Source: Ruminococcus_G sp964621905 (GTDB lineage Bacteria > Bacillota > Clostridia > Lachnospirales > Lachnospiraceae). From it: a DNA stretch of 64,000 bases. Positions 24,620 through 32,283 of this stretch are shown in pieces. The notes under the pieces were generated by a model. It had not been told where the DNA came from and did not search any database. It saw only the letters and a program-made list of their open reading frames with translations. The stretch spans positions 62,001 to 126,000 of the forward strand of contig CAZUNG010000002.1 of the NCBI GenBank assembly GCA_964621905.1. The letters run 5' to 3'. A program made the translations under genes and the position numbers. How positions within the stretch are numbered: position 1 is the stretch's first letter; every line of letters begins with the position of its first letter.

Positions 24620-24955
24620 TCAGTGGTGTTCCATTGAATAGTACGGTACACAGATATGGCTGCCCTGCTGCAGCTTTGTTCCACGAAGACTGTTGATCTT
24701 CTGCACCTCAGAAATATATGCCTCCACTGATGTATATTCATCCGTCATATATTCCTTTGCAATACTCCAGAGACTGTCTCCGCGCTCAACGTAATGACTT
24801 GTATAGTATTTATATGTAATTTTGGAGATGTCACTCTGCGCACCAATCTTGTCTGCGCTGAATGAAATCAGTGCCGTACTCAGTATCAAAAATGACACTG
24901 CTGTCACAATCAACTGGATTCTTCTTCTGTTTCTTGTACGCCTTCTCCTCTTCAT
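24620..24955 (-). CDS. yneA: LysM-domain protein, YneA-like SOS cell division suppressor
   Basis: A 111-residue protein with a basic N-terminus (KRRRRTRNRRR), one transmembrane helix (about residues 15-33) and an extracellular LysM domain. The LysM segment runs from HYVERGDSLWSIAKEYM to LQQGSHICVPYY. GGGAGG sets ATG 24955. In Bacillus, YneA has the same size and plan, is divergent from lexA and blocks septation during the SOS response. Here the gene is likewise divergent from lexA, with LexA boxes over its consensus promoter. Family assignment rests on architecture and context; the sequences of YneA proteins vary strongly. Confidence 0.82.
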   Translation of the reverse strand: MKRRRRTRNRRRIQLIVTAVSFLILSTALISFSADKIGAQSDISKITYKYYTSHYVERGDSLWSIAKEYMTDEYTSVEAYISEVQKINSLRGTKLQQGSHICVPYYSMEHH

Positions 24956-24990
24956 GTATTGACCTCCCTCATCGACGCAAACACACATTC

Positions 24991-25037
24991 CAAACATTTG
25001 TTCTGTATTGTCATTATACATCCAGAACAAATGTTTG
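24991..25037. promoter_or_regulatory. Paired LexA (SOS) boxes
   Basis: CAGAACAAATGTTTG occurs twice in opposite orientation (24991-25005 on the minus strand, 25023-25037 on the plus). Each holds the GAAC-4-GTTY core of Firmicutes LexA sites. The right copy overlaps the -35 of the yneA-like promoter; the left copy lies just downstream of its start site. Confidence 0.8.
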
Positions 25038-25041
25038 TCAA
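25013..25041 (-). promoter_or_regulatory. Promoter of the yneA-like gene
   Basis: TTGACA (25041-25036), a 17-base spacer and TATAAT (25018-25013) on the minus strand form a full-consensus promoter. LexA boxes cover its -35 and initial transcribed region. Confidence 0.85.
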
Positions 25042-25052
25042 GGCGTTTTTTC

Positions 25053-25064
25053 GAACAAACATTC
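25053..25064. promoter_or_regulatory. Degenerate third LexA box
   Basis: GAACAAACATTC resembles the two strong boxes and lies 12 bases upstream of the lexA -35 hexamer, in a position to allow lexA autorepression. Confidence 0.45.
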
Positions 25065-25075
25065 CGAATATCTGT

Positions 25076-25104
25076 TTGCAATGTCAGACTTTATGTGCTA
25101 TGAT
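25076..25104 (+). promoter_or_regulatory. lexA promoter
   Basis: TTGCAA (25076-25081) and TATGAT (25099-25104) are separated by 17 bases, 32 bases before the lexA ATG. Confidence 0.7.
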
Positions 25105-25136
25105 AAAAATAACAAAAAACATGGAGGGCAGTGTAT

Positions 25137-25760
25137 ATGGCCTATGGCAAGATAAGCAAAAAACAGCAGGAAATTCTCGATTACATAAAAAGTGAAATTA
25201 TAAACCGCGGTTTTCCGCCTGCGGTCCGTGAAATCTGTGAAGCCGTCAATCTGAAGTCAACATCTTCCGTCCACTCCCACCTGGAAACACTGGAAAAGAA
25301 CGGTTATATCCGCAGAGATCCCACCAAGCCCCGCGCGATTGAGATTCTGGATGATAATTTTAACACCGCACGCTGCGAAATGGTCAATGTCCCAGTCGTT
25401 GGACGCGTAGCTGCCGGCGAGCCGATTCTCGCAGTTGAAAATATTGAAAATTATTTTCCGATTCCCGCAGAACACATGCCGAAATCCGATGCATTTATCT
25501 TAGAAATTCATGGGGAGAGCATGGTCAATGCCGGTATTCTGGACGGGGATTACGTATTGGTGCAGAGTCAGCACACGGCTGATAACGGAAATATGGTCGT
25601 TGCCCTGATTGATGACTCGGCAACTGTCAAAACATTTTACAGAGAAAATGGGCACTACCGCCTGCAGCCTGAGAATGATGAGATGGATCCTATTATTGTA
25701 GAGGACGGACTTGAGATCCTTGGAAAAGTAGTCGGTGTGATGCGGTTTATGAAGTCATAA
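25137..25760 (+). CDS. lexA: LexA repressor
   Basis: A 207-residue SOS repressor/protease. The N-terminal winged helix contains ISKKQQEILDYIKSEI and STSSVHSHLETLEKNGYI. A linker leads to the S24 peptidase domain. The self-cleavage bond is Ala93-Gly94 (VAAGEP), the catalytic Ser is Ser128 (HGESM) and Lys165 (SATVK) completes the dyad. GGAGG nine bases upstream sets ATG 25137; GTG 25131 is possible. It is divergent from the yneA-like gene, with LexA boxes between. RecA-stimulated self-cleavage would release both genes after DNA damage. Confidence 0.97.
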   Translation: MAYGKISKKQQEILDYIKSEIINRGFPPAVREICEAVNLKSTSSVHSHLETLEKNGYIRRDPTKPRAIEILDDNFNTARCEMVNVPVVGRVAAGEPILAVENIENYFPIPAEHMPKSDAFILEIHGESMVNAGILDGDYVLVQSQHTADNGNMVVALIDDSATVKTFYRENGHYRLQPENDEMDPIIVEDGLEILGKVVGVMRFMKS

Positions 25761-25794
25761 TAACAGAGTAGAGAAACAACTACTAGCTAGATTC

Positions 25795-25853
25795 GTGCCA
25801 TGCTTGGCACACTCAAAAAGTGGGGGAGGCCATCCGGGCTCCCCCACTTTTAT
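25795..25853. terminator. Tandem hairpins ending lexA, probably bidirectional
   Basis: A small hairpin (GTGCCA-TGCT-TGGCAC, 25795-25810) is followed by a 12-bp stem AAAGTGGGGGAG with its complement (25817-25850). A-runs and T-runs flank the long stem, so it can stop transcription of lexA and of the convergent asparaginase remnant. Confidence 0.85.
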
Positions 25854-25866
25854 GCTCCTGCACTTT

Positions 25867-26898
25867 TCAATAAGTATCCATAATCTGCTGAATCTCTCCC
25901 GTATCTCTGGTCCTGGTCAGCGCCAGCATCAGCAGAATCCTCGCCTTTTGGGGATTCAGGTTATTTCCGGCGATCGTCCCGTATTCATCATCATCCACCT
26001 CTCCGTTCCGGATGAGTAATCCATCCCCCACACGGCTGGTTCGTACGATCTTCGTTTCGTCATCATAATCTTTGATGCGTTTCCTCAGATCTTTGCTGAA
26101 ACTGCCGTCCCCAACACATGCCAATACCAGCCCATCAGTTTTCCTCTCTTCCAGCATATAATCTAAAACTGACTGATCTGTTCCGGCATACTCATACAGA
26201 ATCTCCACCCTCGGAAGTTCTTCAAGTTCTGAGATATCAAATTCGCTTTCTGCCGTATGCTTCTTTACACTTTCCTGATAATAGCTGACGGAATGATTCT
26301 GCACATATCCCAGGATCCCCTCATCACGCCCGGAAAACGTGTCCGTCTGAAATGTATTCGTTTTTGTTGCATACCTCGCTGCGATGATTTCCTGATTCAT
26401 CGCAACAAGCGTACCCTTCCCGACAGATTCAGGAAATATGCCGTCTCCTCCATGGTATCCGTTCCGTGTGTGATCACTGCCCCGCAAACCTCTTCTCTTT
26501 CAAGTACCTTTGAAACATGTTTGCTGAGCGCAAGCCAGTCATCCGGAGTGAAATTTTCACTTGCTATCTGGCAGTACTGTTCTGCTGTGATGTTTGCAAT
26601 CTTGTCCAGACCGGGTACAGCCTCCAGAAGCGTATCAAGCAATACCGCTGCTGCCTCATATCCCGCTGTCTTATCCGCCGTTTTTGCTGAACCTGCTATG
26701 GTCCCCCCCCGTTGCAATAATTACAATATTCGGCAGTTCTTTTTCATGCTGATTAATTTCCAGATCCTGTGAATCCTCCCTGTTGATCTGTCCCTTCATT
26801 TCCGCCGCATCAGACTGTTTTGGCGCACATCCTGCCGCACCCCAAATCATGCCGGCAATCACCAGCGCAATGATAGCCATATGCCACTTTTTCCTCAT
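25867..26898 (-). pseudogene. Broken type II L-asparaginase lipoprotein gene
   Basis: Three overlapping frame pieces together encode a secreted L-asparaginase. The first has a lipoprotein signal (lipobox AAGC) and runs to VIIATGG; the second resumes TIAGSAKTADKTAGYEAA and reaches ITHGTDTMEETAYFLNLS; the third resumes GKGTLVAMNQEI and runs to QQIMDTY. Break one is a run of eight C at 26703-26710, where seven would keep the TGGTIAG motif in frame. Break two, near 26412-26432, lacks the expected roughly 35 residues with the GSMRPxTxxSADGP loop, so it is a deletion plus frame change. The Thr of TGGT and the THGTDT motif are present on different frames. AGGAGG precedes the ATG at 26898. No functional enzyme is expected. 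Confidence 0.85.
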
Positions 26899-27018
26899 TC
26901 CCCATACCTCCTGAGCTCTGTCGTATTCTGACTGTTACGGTGTCCCCATTTATTTCCTTAATGTTATCATACCTCTGCGTTCCATGGAATGCACGGATTA
27001 CTTATCATATTTTTCAGT

Positions 27019-27066
27019 CAAAAAAATACCGCTCCATAACCGGTTACAGTCATGAAACGGTATTTC
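27019..27066 (-). terminator. Terminator of the nadD-rsfS unit
   Basis: On the minus strand AAATACCG and CGGTATTT pair around an inner hairpin and are followed by a T-run, eight bases after the rsfS stop codon. Confidence 0.8.
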
Positions 27067-27073
27067 TTCATTA

Positions 27074-27427
27074 TCAGTCTTCCAGAGAGGCTACCGACAC
27101 GGACGTTCCATCCCTCCAAATTCTCTCCAGATCATAAAATAAGCGGTTCTCTTCATCAAAAATGTGAATCACCAGATCACCATAATCCATCAGTATCCAG
27201 TTAGCACTCTGATACCCTTCGATTTGCTTTTTATGGCAGCCGGCTTTTTCCAGCATCTCATCCACGTTGTCAGCCAATGCCTGAACCTGGTTGCGGTTCG
27301 TTCCGCTTGCAATGATGAAATAATCGGCGAGAGTGGACACCTTTTCGATGTCGATCACTTTAATATCCGCTGCTTTTTTATCTTCCAGTGCCAGGCAGGC
27401 TGTTTTAGCCATTTCTTTTCCCGTCAT
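27074..27427 (-). CDS. rsfS: Ribosome silencing factor RsfS
   Basis: A 117-residue RsfS/Iojap family protein. It binds ribosomal protein uL14 and blocks subunit joining under nutrient limitation. Family motifs are DIKVIDIEKVSTLADYFIIASG, NRNQVQALADNVDE, and the C-terminal GYQSANWILMDYGDLVIHIF with ENRLFYDLERIW. AAAGGAG lies upstream of ATG 27427; upstream in-frame ATG lies inside yqeK. It is the last gene of the yhbY-nadD-yqeK-rsfS run and is followed by a terminator. Confidence 0.96.
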   Translation of the reverse strand: MTGKEMAKTACLALEDKKAADIKVIDIEKVSTLADYFIIASGTNRNQVQALADNVDEMLEKAGCHKKQIEGYQSANWILMDYGDLVIHIFDEENRLFYDLERIWRDGTSVSVASLED

Positions 27428-27440
27428 CTCATTTTCTCCT

Positions 27441-28031
27441 TTATCCCTGATTGTGCAGATTACAGTAATATTCGTAGGCACTTTCCGTAACCGTATCGAT
27501 CTCTTTTTCGGCTGTTTTCAGATACGTGAGTGTGTCATGCAGTATCAGATACATACATTCATCCAGATCTTTAAAGGCCATTTTACGGATTTCTTCAAGC
27601 CGCGGGGCCTTATTCCGGCCTGGCTCAATATAATCTGCAATATAAATAATTTTTTCCGGAACCGTCATCGCCGCTTTCCCCGTCGTGTGCCACGTAATCG
27701 CAGAGAGTACTTCGGGATCACGGATATCAAATTTCTTTTTCGCGAGATATGCACCAAGTTTCGCATGCAGCATATAGGGATGTGTCATCTCATAATGGGA
27801 CGCGGTGATCCCGTATTTACCGCACAGTCTCAATTTCTTTTCATCTGGTATGCACTTCGCACAGTCATGCAGAAGACCTGCCAGCTGTAGTGTCACAGAA
27901 TCTCCTCCATGAACCATCCCCATACAGGCGGCCGTATATTTCACCCCCAATGTATGCTGATAGCGCTGGTAATCCAGATAGTTCTTCATTTTCTTTTCAA
28001 GCTTTATCAAATCATATTTTTGTGCTGCCAT
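27441..28031 (-). CDS. yqeK: Symmetrical Ap4A hydrolase YqeK (HD domain)
   Basis: A 196-residue HD-superfamily phosphohydrolase. The first metal His lies in YQHTLGVKYTA, the HD pair in GLLHDCAKCIP, a further His in YEMTHPYMLHAKLGA, and the last Asp in IIYIADYIEPGR. YqeK proteins cleave diadenosine tetraphosphate to two ADP. GAGGTGACATC precedes ATG 28031. It sits between nadD and rsfS as in most Firmicutes. Confidence 0.95.
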   Translation of the reverse strand: MAAQKYDLIKLEKKMKNYLDYQRYQHTLGVKYTAACMGMVHGGDSVTLQLAGLLHDCAKCIPDEKKLRLCGKYGITASHYEMTHPYMLHAKLGAYLAKKKFDIRDPEVLSAITWHTTGKAAMTVPEKIIYIADYIEPGRNKAPRLEEIRKMAFKDLDECMYLILHDTLTYLKTAEKEIDTVTESAYEYYCNLHNQG

Positions 28032-28049
28032 GATGTCACCTCTTATTAC

Positions 28050-28664
28050 TTACCGGTAAATCTGATTTTCGTAAATGTAATCAATCACGCGGTTCGGCAC
28101 ATAATACTTTATCGTACGCTCTTCCTCGATCCAGGAACGCAGCATCTGGGATGAAACATCAATATTCAGACTGTCCAGTTTCAAAAAACTGCCGCCGTAC
28201 TTCCGGGAAAGTCTGTTCATCTCAGCTACTATTTCTTCGTCCATTGTATGGTCCCGGGTCGCAACAACAATTTTGGCCGCTGTACAGATTCTTTTTGGTT
28301 CTTTCCATGTTTCAAAATTAAACAGTGAATCCGCACCAATGATAAAATAATACTCATTTTCCGGATATTCTTCATTCAGCCGTTCCAGAGTACGAAACGT
28401 ATACGTGTAACCATCTTCATTCATTTCCACAAGTGACAGCTCAAAATGAGGATTGTCCGAAATCGCGCGTGTAACCATCTCTACCCGCTGTTCATCCGTC
28501 GCACGTCCCCGGCGGTTCTTCTTATGCGGCGGATTGCCTGCCGGCAAAAAAAGTACTTTTTCCAGCCCAAACTGTTCATAGGCGGTTTCGCCCAAAATCA
28601 GATGCCCGACATGAATCGGGTCAAAGGTTCCCCCCATGATACCGATCTTTCGTTCTTTTTGCAT
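28050..28664 (-). CDS. nadD: Nicotinate-nucleotide adenylyltransferase
   Basis: A 204-residue nucleotidyltransferase that makes nicotinate adenine dinucleotide in NAD synthesis. Motifs are IGIMGGTFDPIHVGHL (ATP loop with the HxGH signature), PAGNPPHKKN, FIIGADSLFNFETW and the C-terminal VSSQMLRSWI, a variant of the ISSTxIR motif. CGGAGATAAAGAAC precedes the ATG. It starts five bases after the yhbY stop. Confidence 0.97.
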   Translation of the reverse strand: MQKERKIGIMGGTFDPIHVGHLILGETAYEQFGLEKVLFLPAGNPPHKKNRRGRATDEQRVEMVTRAISDNPHFELSLVEMNEDGYTYTFRTLERLNEEYPENEYYFIIGADSLFNFETWKEPKRICTAAKIVVATRDHTMDEEIVAEMNRLSRKYGGSFLKLDSLNIDVSSQMLRSWIEEERTIKYYVPNRVIDYIYENQIYR

Positions 28665-28669
28665 GTTCT

Positions 28670-28966
28670 TTATCTCCGGGGCAGTTCAATTTTCTTCTTG
28701 TCATCCTTACCCTCTTTATAGAGTACAATTTTTCTTCCAATGACCTGCACAACTTCAGACTGTGTGCGTTCGGCCAGGATCTGCGCCATTGTTCTTGGAT
28801 CATCCATACAATTTTTCAGCACATTGATTTTGATCAGCTCCCGCGCTTCCAGCGCCTCTGCCACCGATGAAGTGTTTTCCGGTGTCAGCGTTGATTTTCC
28901 AATCTGCAGGATTGGATCCATCGTCATGGCCAGACCTTTTAAATACGCTCTTTGTTTACTTGTCAT
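28670..28966 (-). CDS. yhbY: YhbY family ribosome-associated RNA-binding protein
   Basis: A 98-residue CRM-domain protein. It begins MTSKQRAYLKGLAM, has QIGKSTLTPENTSSVAEALEARELIKI and ends with VVQVIGRKIVLYKE, the family pattern. YhbY-type proteins bind pre-50S particles. It lies directly after obgE and before nadD. Confidence 0.95.
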   Translation of the reverse strand: MTSKQRAYLKGLAMTMDPILQIGKSTLTPENTSSVAEALEARELIKINVLKNCMDDPRTMAQILAERTQSEVVQVIGRKIVLYKEGKDDKKKIELPRR

Positions 28967-28974
28967 AATTACTC

Positions 28975-30267
28975 CTATTTGTAATAATCAAACTCAAATC
29001 CGTACATCCGTACCGTATCGCCTTCCTCGATCCCGGCATCTTCCAGTTCTTTTAAGATTCCGCCGTCTTTCAGGAACTTTTGGAAAAACGCAAACCCTTT
29101 TTCAGAATCCAGGTTTGTGTAGCCCAGCATCTTTTCGATTTTCGGACCTCCGATAATATACGTATGTGCATCGTCTTCATCTTTTTCTACTGTGAACGGC
29201 AGGTTCTCAGTGATGAGTACATCCTCCGGGAAAAATTCCTGTTCAAATACGACCGGCTTTTTCTCAATTTGATCCAGCATACGCTTTACGTGATACAGCA
29301 GCTCCGATACTCCTTCTCCGCTGACTGCAGAGATCGGAAATACCGAAATGCCCTGTGGTTCAAATTCTTTCTTCAGGCGCTCCAGCGGACTCTCATCTTC
29401 CGCGCAGATCACATCTGTTTTATTCGCCGCAATCACCTGCGGCCGTTCTGCTATCTCAGGATTATATGCTCTTAGCTCTTCATTGATTTTGTAAATATCA
29501 TCAACCGGATCCCTGCCTTCTGTAGACGCTGCGTCTACCACATGAATCATAACCCTTGTACGTTCAATATGACGCAGAAATTCATGTCCAAGTCCAACGC
29601 CTTCAGATGCTCCCTCGATCAGCCCGGGGATATCCGCGATGACAAATCCGCCGCATCCCTCAAGATCCACAACTCCGAGATTTGGATTAATCGTCGTAAA
29701 GTGGTAATTTGCTATCTTCGGCCGTGCATTCGTCACGCGGGACAGCAGGGTGGATTTCCCGACATTCGGAAAGCCGATCAGTCCGACATCCGCGATCACT
29801 TTCAGTTCGAGACGGACCTCCAGCTCCTGTGCATCCTGACCCGGCTGTGCATATTTGGGCGCCTGCATCGTGGCTGTTGCATAATGCATATTTCCTTTTC
29901 CGCCTCTGCCCCCGCGCAGTACTACCTGCCGTCTGTTATCTCCGGACATATCGGCAATCACCTTTCCACTCTGTGCTTCCATGATAACCGTCCCTTCCGG
30001 AACCTTTAGTACGATATCTGTGCCATTTTTCCCATGGCAGCGGCGTTTGCCGCCTTCTTCTCCGCTCTGGGCAGAGAATTTTCTTTTATGTCGATAATCC
30101 GTCAGGGTATTCAGACCTTCGTCGACCTCGAAAATGACGTCGCCGCCCTTTCCTCCGTCTCCTCCGTCCGGGCCTCCGTTTGGAACATAAAGCTCCCTGC
30201 GGAAGCTCACATGACCGTCACCGCCTTTTCCTGACCGGATGATTATTTTCGCTCTGTCTGCAAACAT
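28975..30267 (-). CDS. obgE: GTPase ObgE/CgtA
   Basis: A 430-residue ribosome-assembly and stress GTPase. It has an N-terminal glycine-rich Obg fold (residues 1-158, with GGKGGDVIFEVDEG), a G domain (about 160-335) with GFPNVGKSTLL, DIPGLIEGASEG and ANKTD, and a C-terminal OCT domain (about 350-428). AGTGGAGG sets ATG 30267; an in-frame upstream ATG would overlap the terminator hairpin. It follows rplU-prp-rpmA, the classic Firmicutes order. Confidence 0.97.
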   Translation of the reverse strand: MFADRAKIIIRSGKGGDGHVSFRRELYVPNGGPDGGDGGKGGDVIFEVDEGLNTLTDYRHKRKFSAQSGEEGGKRRCHGKNGTDIVLKVPEGTVIMEAQSGKVIADMSGDNRRQVVLRGGRGGKGNMHYATATMQAPKYAQPGQDAQELEVRLELKVIADVGLIGFPNVGKSTLLSRVTNARPKIANYHFTTINPNLGVVDLEGCGGFVIADIPGLIEGASEGVGLGHEFLRHIERTRVMIHVVDAASTEGRDPVDDIYKINEELRAYNPEIAERPQVIAANKTDVICAEDESPLERLKKEFEPQGISVFPISAVSGEGVSELLYHVKRMLDQIEKKPVVFEQEFFPEDVLITENLPFTVEKDEDDAHTYIIGGPKIEKMLGYTNLDSEKGFAFFQKFLKDGGILKELEDAGIEEGDTVRMYGFEFDYYK

Positions 30268-30296
30268 GTTTTCCTCCACTTTCTGTGGGAATAGAT

Positions 30297-30330
30297 AAAA
30301 AGGCTTCAAACCGATGTGATTTGAAGCCTT
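30297..30330 (-). terminator. Intra-operon terminator between rpmA and obgE
   Basis: AAGGCTTCAAA and TTTGAAGCCTT pair around nine bases and are followed by TTTT on the minus strand, six bases after the rpmA stop. It probably lowers obgE expression relative to the ribosomal protein genes. Confidence 0.85.
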
Positions 30331-30335
30331 AAGCA

Positions 30336-30620
30336 TTACTCTGATACTGGAACGATAGAAACCTGTTTCTTATCTCTTCCTTTTCTTTCGAATCTTACAA
30401 CACCATCCGTCAATGCAAACAGTGTATCATCTTTACCGCGTCCGACATTCACACCTGGATGAATCTTTGTTCCGCGCTGTCTGTAAAGGATATTACCTGC
30501 TTTTACAAACTGTCCATCGGCTCTTTTTGCACCTAATCTCTTGGATTCAGAATCTCTGCCGTTCTTTGTAGAACCAACACCTTTTTTATGTGCGAATAAC
30601 TGAAGGTTCATATTCAACAT
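30336..30620 (-). CDS. rpmA: 50S ribosomal protein L27 (bL27) with cleavable N-terminal extension
   Basis: A 94-residue L27. The first nine residues, MLNMNLQLF before AHKKG, match the Firmicutes extension removed by the Prp protease in Staphylococcus aureus; cleavage exposes the AHKKG tail that reaches the peptidyl transferase centre. GSTKNGRDSESKRLGAKRADG and ILYRQRGTKIHPGVNVG follow. AGGAGG is well placed before ATG 30620. The protease gene lies immediately upstream. Confidence 0.97.
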   Translation of the reverse strand: MLNMNLQLFAHKKGVGSTKNGRDSESKRLGAKRADGQFVKAGNILYRQRGTKIHPGVNVGRGKDDTLFALTDGVVRFERKGRDKKQVSIVPVSE

Positions 30621-30624
30621 GTCC

Positions 30625-30945
30625 TTACACCTCCTTCGTTGTTATCTCTAAATACATATTTCCATAATTTTTCTGGATTTCCTGAAGACCCAGAACCAGC
30701 GAATCGAGCAAAAGCTGTGCTCTGTCACTCACCGGCTGCGCCAGACGAAATTCCAGATATCCATCATCCTGCCCGCCTTCGAAATCATCTTCCGTAAACG
30801 TTTCGATGGAATTCAGTGTATTGATCATCAGCACCGATACCGCTGCACATACAATATCATTACCGTGCGCAGCATAACCGGCATGTCCTTTCGATTCAAT
30901 ACCGATACACTTGTTATTGTTCACAAAAACCGTAATCTCAACCAT
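30625..30945 (-). CDS. prp: Ribosomal-processing cysteine protease Prp
   Basis: A 106-residue protease. The active-site block SKGHAGYAAHGNDIVCAAVS gives His21 and Cys33 as the catalytic pair. Prp trims the L27 N-terminal extension. It lies between rplU and rpmA, the conserved position. I see no strong ribosome binding site before the ATG; translation is perhaps coupled to rplU, whose stop is 13 bases upstream, which would keep the protease low. Confidence 0.95.
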   Translation of the reverse strand: MVEITVFVNNNKCIGIESKGHAGYAAHGNDIVCAAVSVLMINTLNSIETFTEDDFEGGQDDGYLEFRLAQPVSDRAQLLLDSLVLGLQEIQKNYGNMYLEITTKEV

Positions 30946-30958
30946 AACAATTCAAAAA

Positions 30959-31264
30959 TTAAGCGTTGATTTTTTCAATCTTAACTTTTGTAAACTGCTG
31001 TCTGTGACCGTTTTTCTTGTGATAACCAGTTTTTCTTTTGTACTTATAGATTACGACTTTTTTAGCTTTTCCGTTCTCAATGACAGAAGCAGTTACGCTT
31101 GCATTTGCTACATCGGAACCAACTTTTAAACCATCGTTGTTCACTGCAAGTACATCTTCAAATGTAACAGTCTCGCCGGCTTCTGCACCAAGCTTTTCCA
31201 CTCTAATGATATCGCCCTCGGCTACTTTGTACTGTTTACCACCTGTTGCAATAATTGCGTACAT
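30959..31264 (-). CDS. rplU: 50S ribosomal protein L21 (bL21)
   Basis: A 101-residue L21: MYAIIATGGKQYKVAEGD at the start, VIYKYKRKTGYHKKNGHRQ near the C-terminus, the standard signature. AGGAGGTGCC precedes ATG 31264. It heads the rplU-prp-rpmA-obgE unit with its own promoter and a leader that may carry the Firmicutes L21 autoregulatory structure. Confidence 0.98.
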   Translation of the reverse strand: MYAIIATGGKQYKVAEGDIIRVEKLGAEAGETVTFEDVLAVNNDGLKVGSDVANASVTASVIENGKAKKVVIYKYKRKTGYHKKNGHRQQFTKVKIEKINA

Positions 31265-31344
31265 ATGGCACCTCCTATTATCATTACTCGCCAGATATGG
31301 TGGTTCTTGAGACAGAACGCTTAAAACCTCTCTGTGCGGCATAC
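31265..31344 (-). ncRNA. Candidate L21 (rplU) leader
   Basis: The roughly 80-base untranslated leader contains GCCGCACAGAGAGG and complementary stretches such as GGTTTT/AAGAACC. In Firmicutes the rplU mRNA has a known leader used for feedback by L21. Position and the conserved-looking block support the call, but I did not confirm the fold. Confidence 0.5.
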
Positions 31345-31350
31345 TCTATG

Positions 31351-31379
31351 ATAGTACCACAGGCGCGTCTTTTCGTCAA
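31351..31379 (-). promoter_or_regulatory. rplU promoter
   Basis: TTGACG (31379-31374), 17 bases, TACTAT (31356-31351) on the minus strand, in the gap after the degV-family gene. Confidence 0.7.
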
Positions 31380-31407
31380 GAAATTCTTCCTGCATTTTTT
31401 ACTTTTT

Positions 31408-32283
31408 TTAACATGTGATCTTTTTGGAAGAGGCGATCGCAAGCGAACCTGGGCCGATATGGCAGGCCACACTGAGTGAGAGCGGATCTACATGCACCCC
31501 GACACCCGGAAACGCCTCCTCGATCTCCTGTTTAAAACGAATTGCTTCTTCCTCATTCGCAGTATGGGCAACAGCCAGATGCATCTCCCTTCTGGCGGCT
31601 GCATCCTGAAACCTTGTGTCAAAGTCTTTTTTCATCGCCTCCAGCATTGTCTTTTTGGCCTGCTTCTGTCCTCTCACCTTGGCATATGCATCCAGTTTTT
31701 CTCCCTGAATCTGAAGAACCGGCTTTAGATTCAGGACTGTCCCTACCATGGCCGCGGCAGGTGTAATCCGTCCGCCTTTTTTCAGATACTTCAGTGTATC
31801 TACCATAATATAGATACTGGATTCAAGTTTTTCCTGTTCCAGAATTTCTTTGATCCTGGCACCGCTTTTGCCCGCCTCCGCCATCTCTCTTGCATCCATG
31901 ACAGACTGACGCTGTGTTACGGATATTCTCTGGTTATCTACGACATGAACTTTTCCATCATAAGCCTCTTCCATCGCCAGCGCTGTCGCTGTGGCACAGG
32001 TGGCACTGAGTCCGCTTGACATAGGAATGTGAACGATCTCATCATAGTCTTTAAGCAATTCATCCCAAAGTTCCATCACTTCACCCGGTGACGGCTGAGA
32101 TGTTGATACCTCAACATTTTCTGCAAGATGAGCATAAAACTGATCCTGTGTCAAATCAATATCCTCATAATGTATCTGTCCATTGATAAAAAAAGGCATG
32201 GCAATGACACGGATCCCCAATGTCCTCGCTTCTGCCTGCGTGATACCGCTGTTACTGTCCGTAACAACCGCGATTTTACTCAT
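31408..32283 (-). CDS. DegV family fatty-acid-binding protein
   Basis: A 291-residue DegV protein. KIAVVTDSNSGI opens the first domain. EVSTSQPSPGEVMELW, PMSSGLSATCATA and YLKKGGRITPAAAMVG are the lipid-contacting family motifs. In Gram-positive FakB proteins such folds present fatty acids to the FakA kinase; no fakA is visible here. The start overlaps the RNase G stop by four bases (ATGA), indicating coupling. Confidence 0.94.
   Translation of the reverse strand: MSKIAVVTDSNSGITQAEARTLGIRVIAMPFFINGQIHYEDIDLTQDQFYAHLAENVEVSTSQPSPGEVMELWDELLKDYDEIVHIPMSSGLSATCATATALAMEEAYDGKVHVVDNQRISVTQRQSVMDAREMAEAGKSGARIKEILEQEKLESSIYIMVDTLKYLKKGGRITPAAAMVGTVLNLKPVLQIQGEKLDAYAKVRGQKQAKKTMLEAMKKDFDTRFQDAAARREMHLAVAHTANEEEAIRFKQEIEEAFPGVGVHVDPLSLSVACHIGPGSLAIASSKKITC

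Noticed and set aside
26257..26772. Plus-strand frame of 171 codons in the asparaginase region
   Set aside because: It is antisense to clear asparaginase sequence on the minus strand and shows no family resemblance.
30959..31342. Longer rplU start adding 26 residues
   Set aside because: The extension reads through the L21 leader; the proper start with AGGAGG is at 31264.
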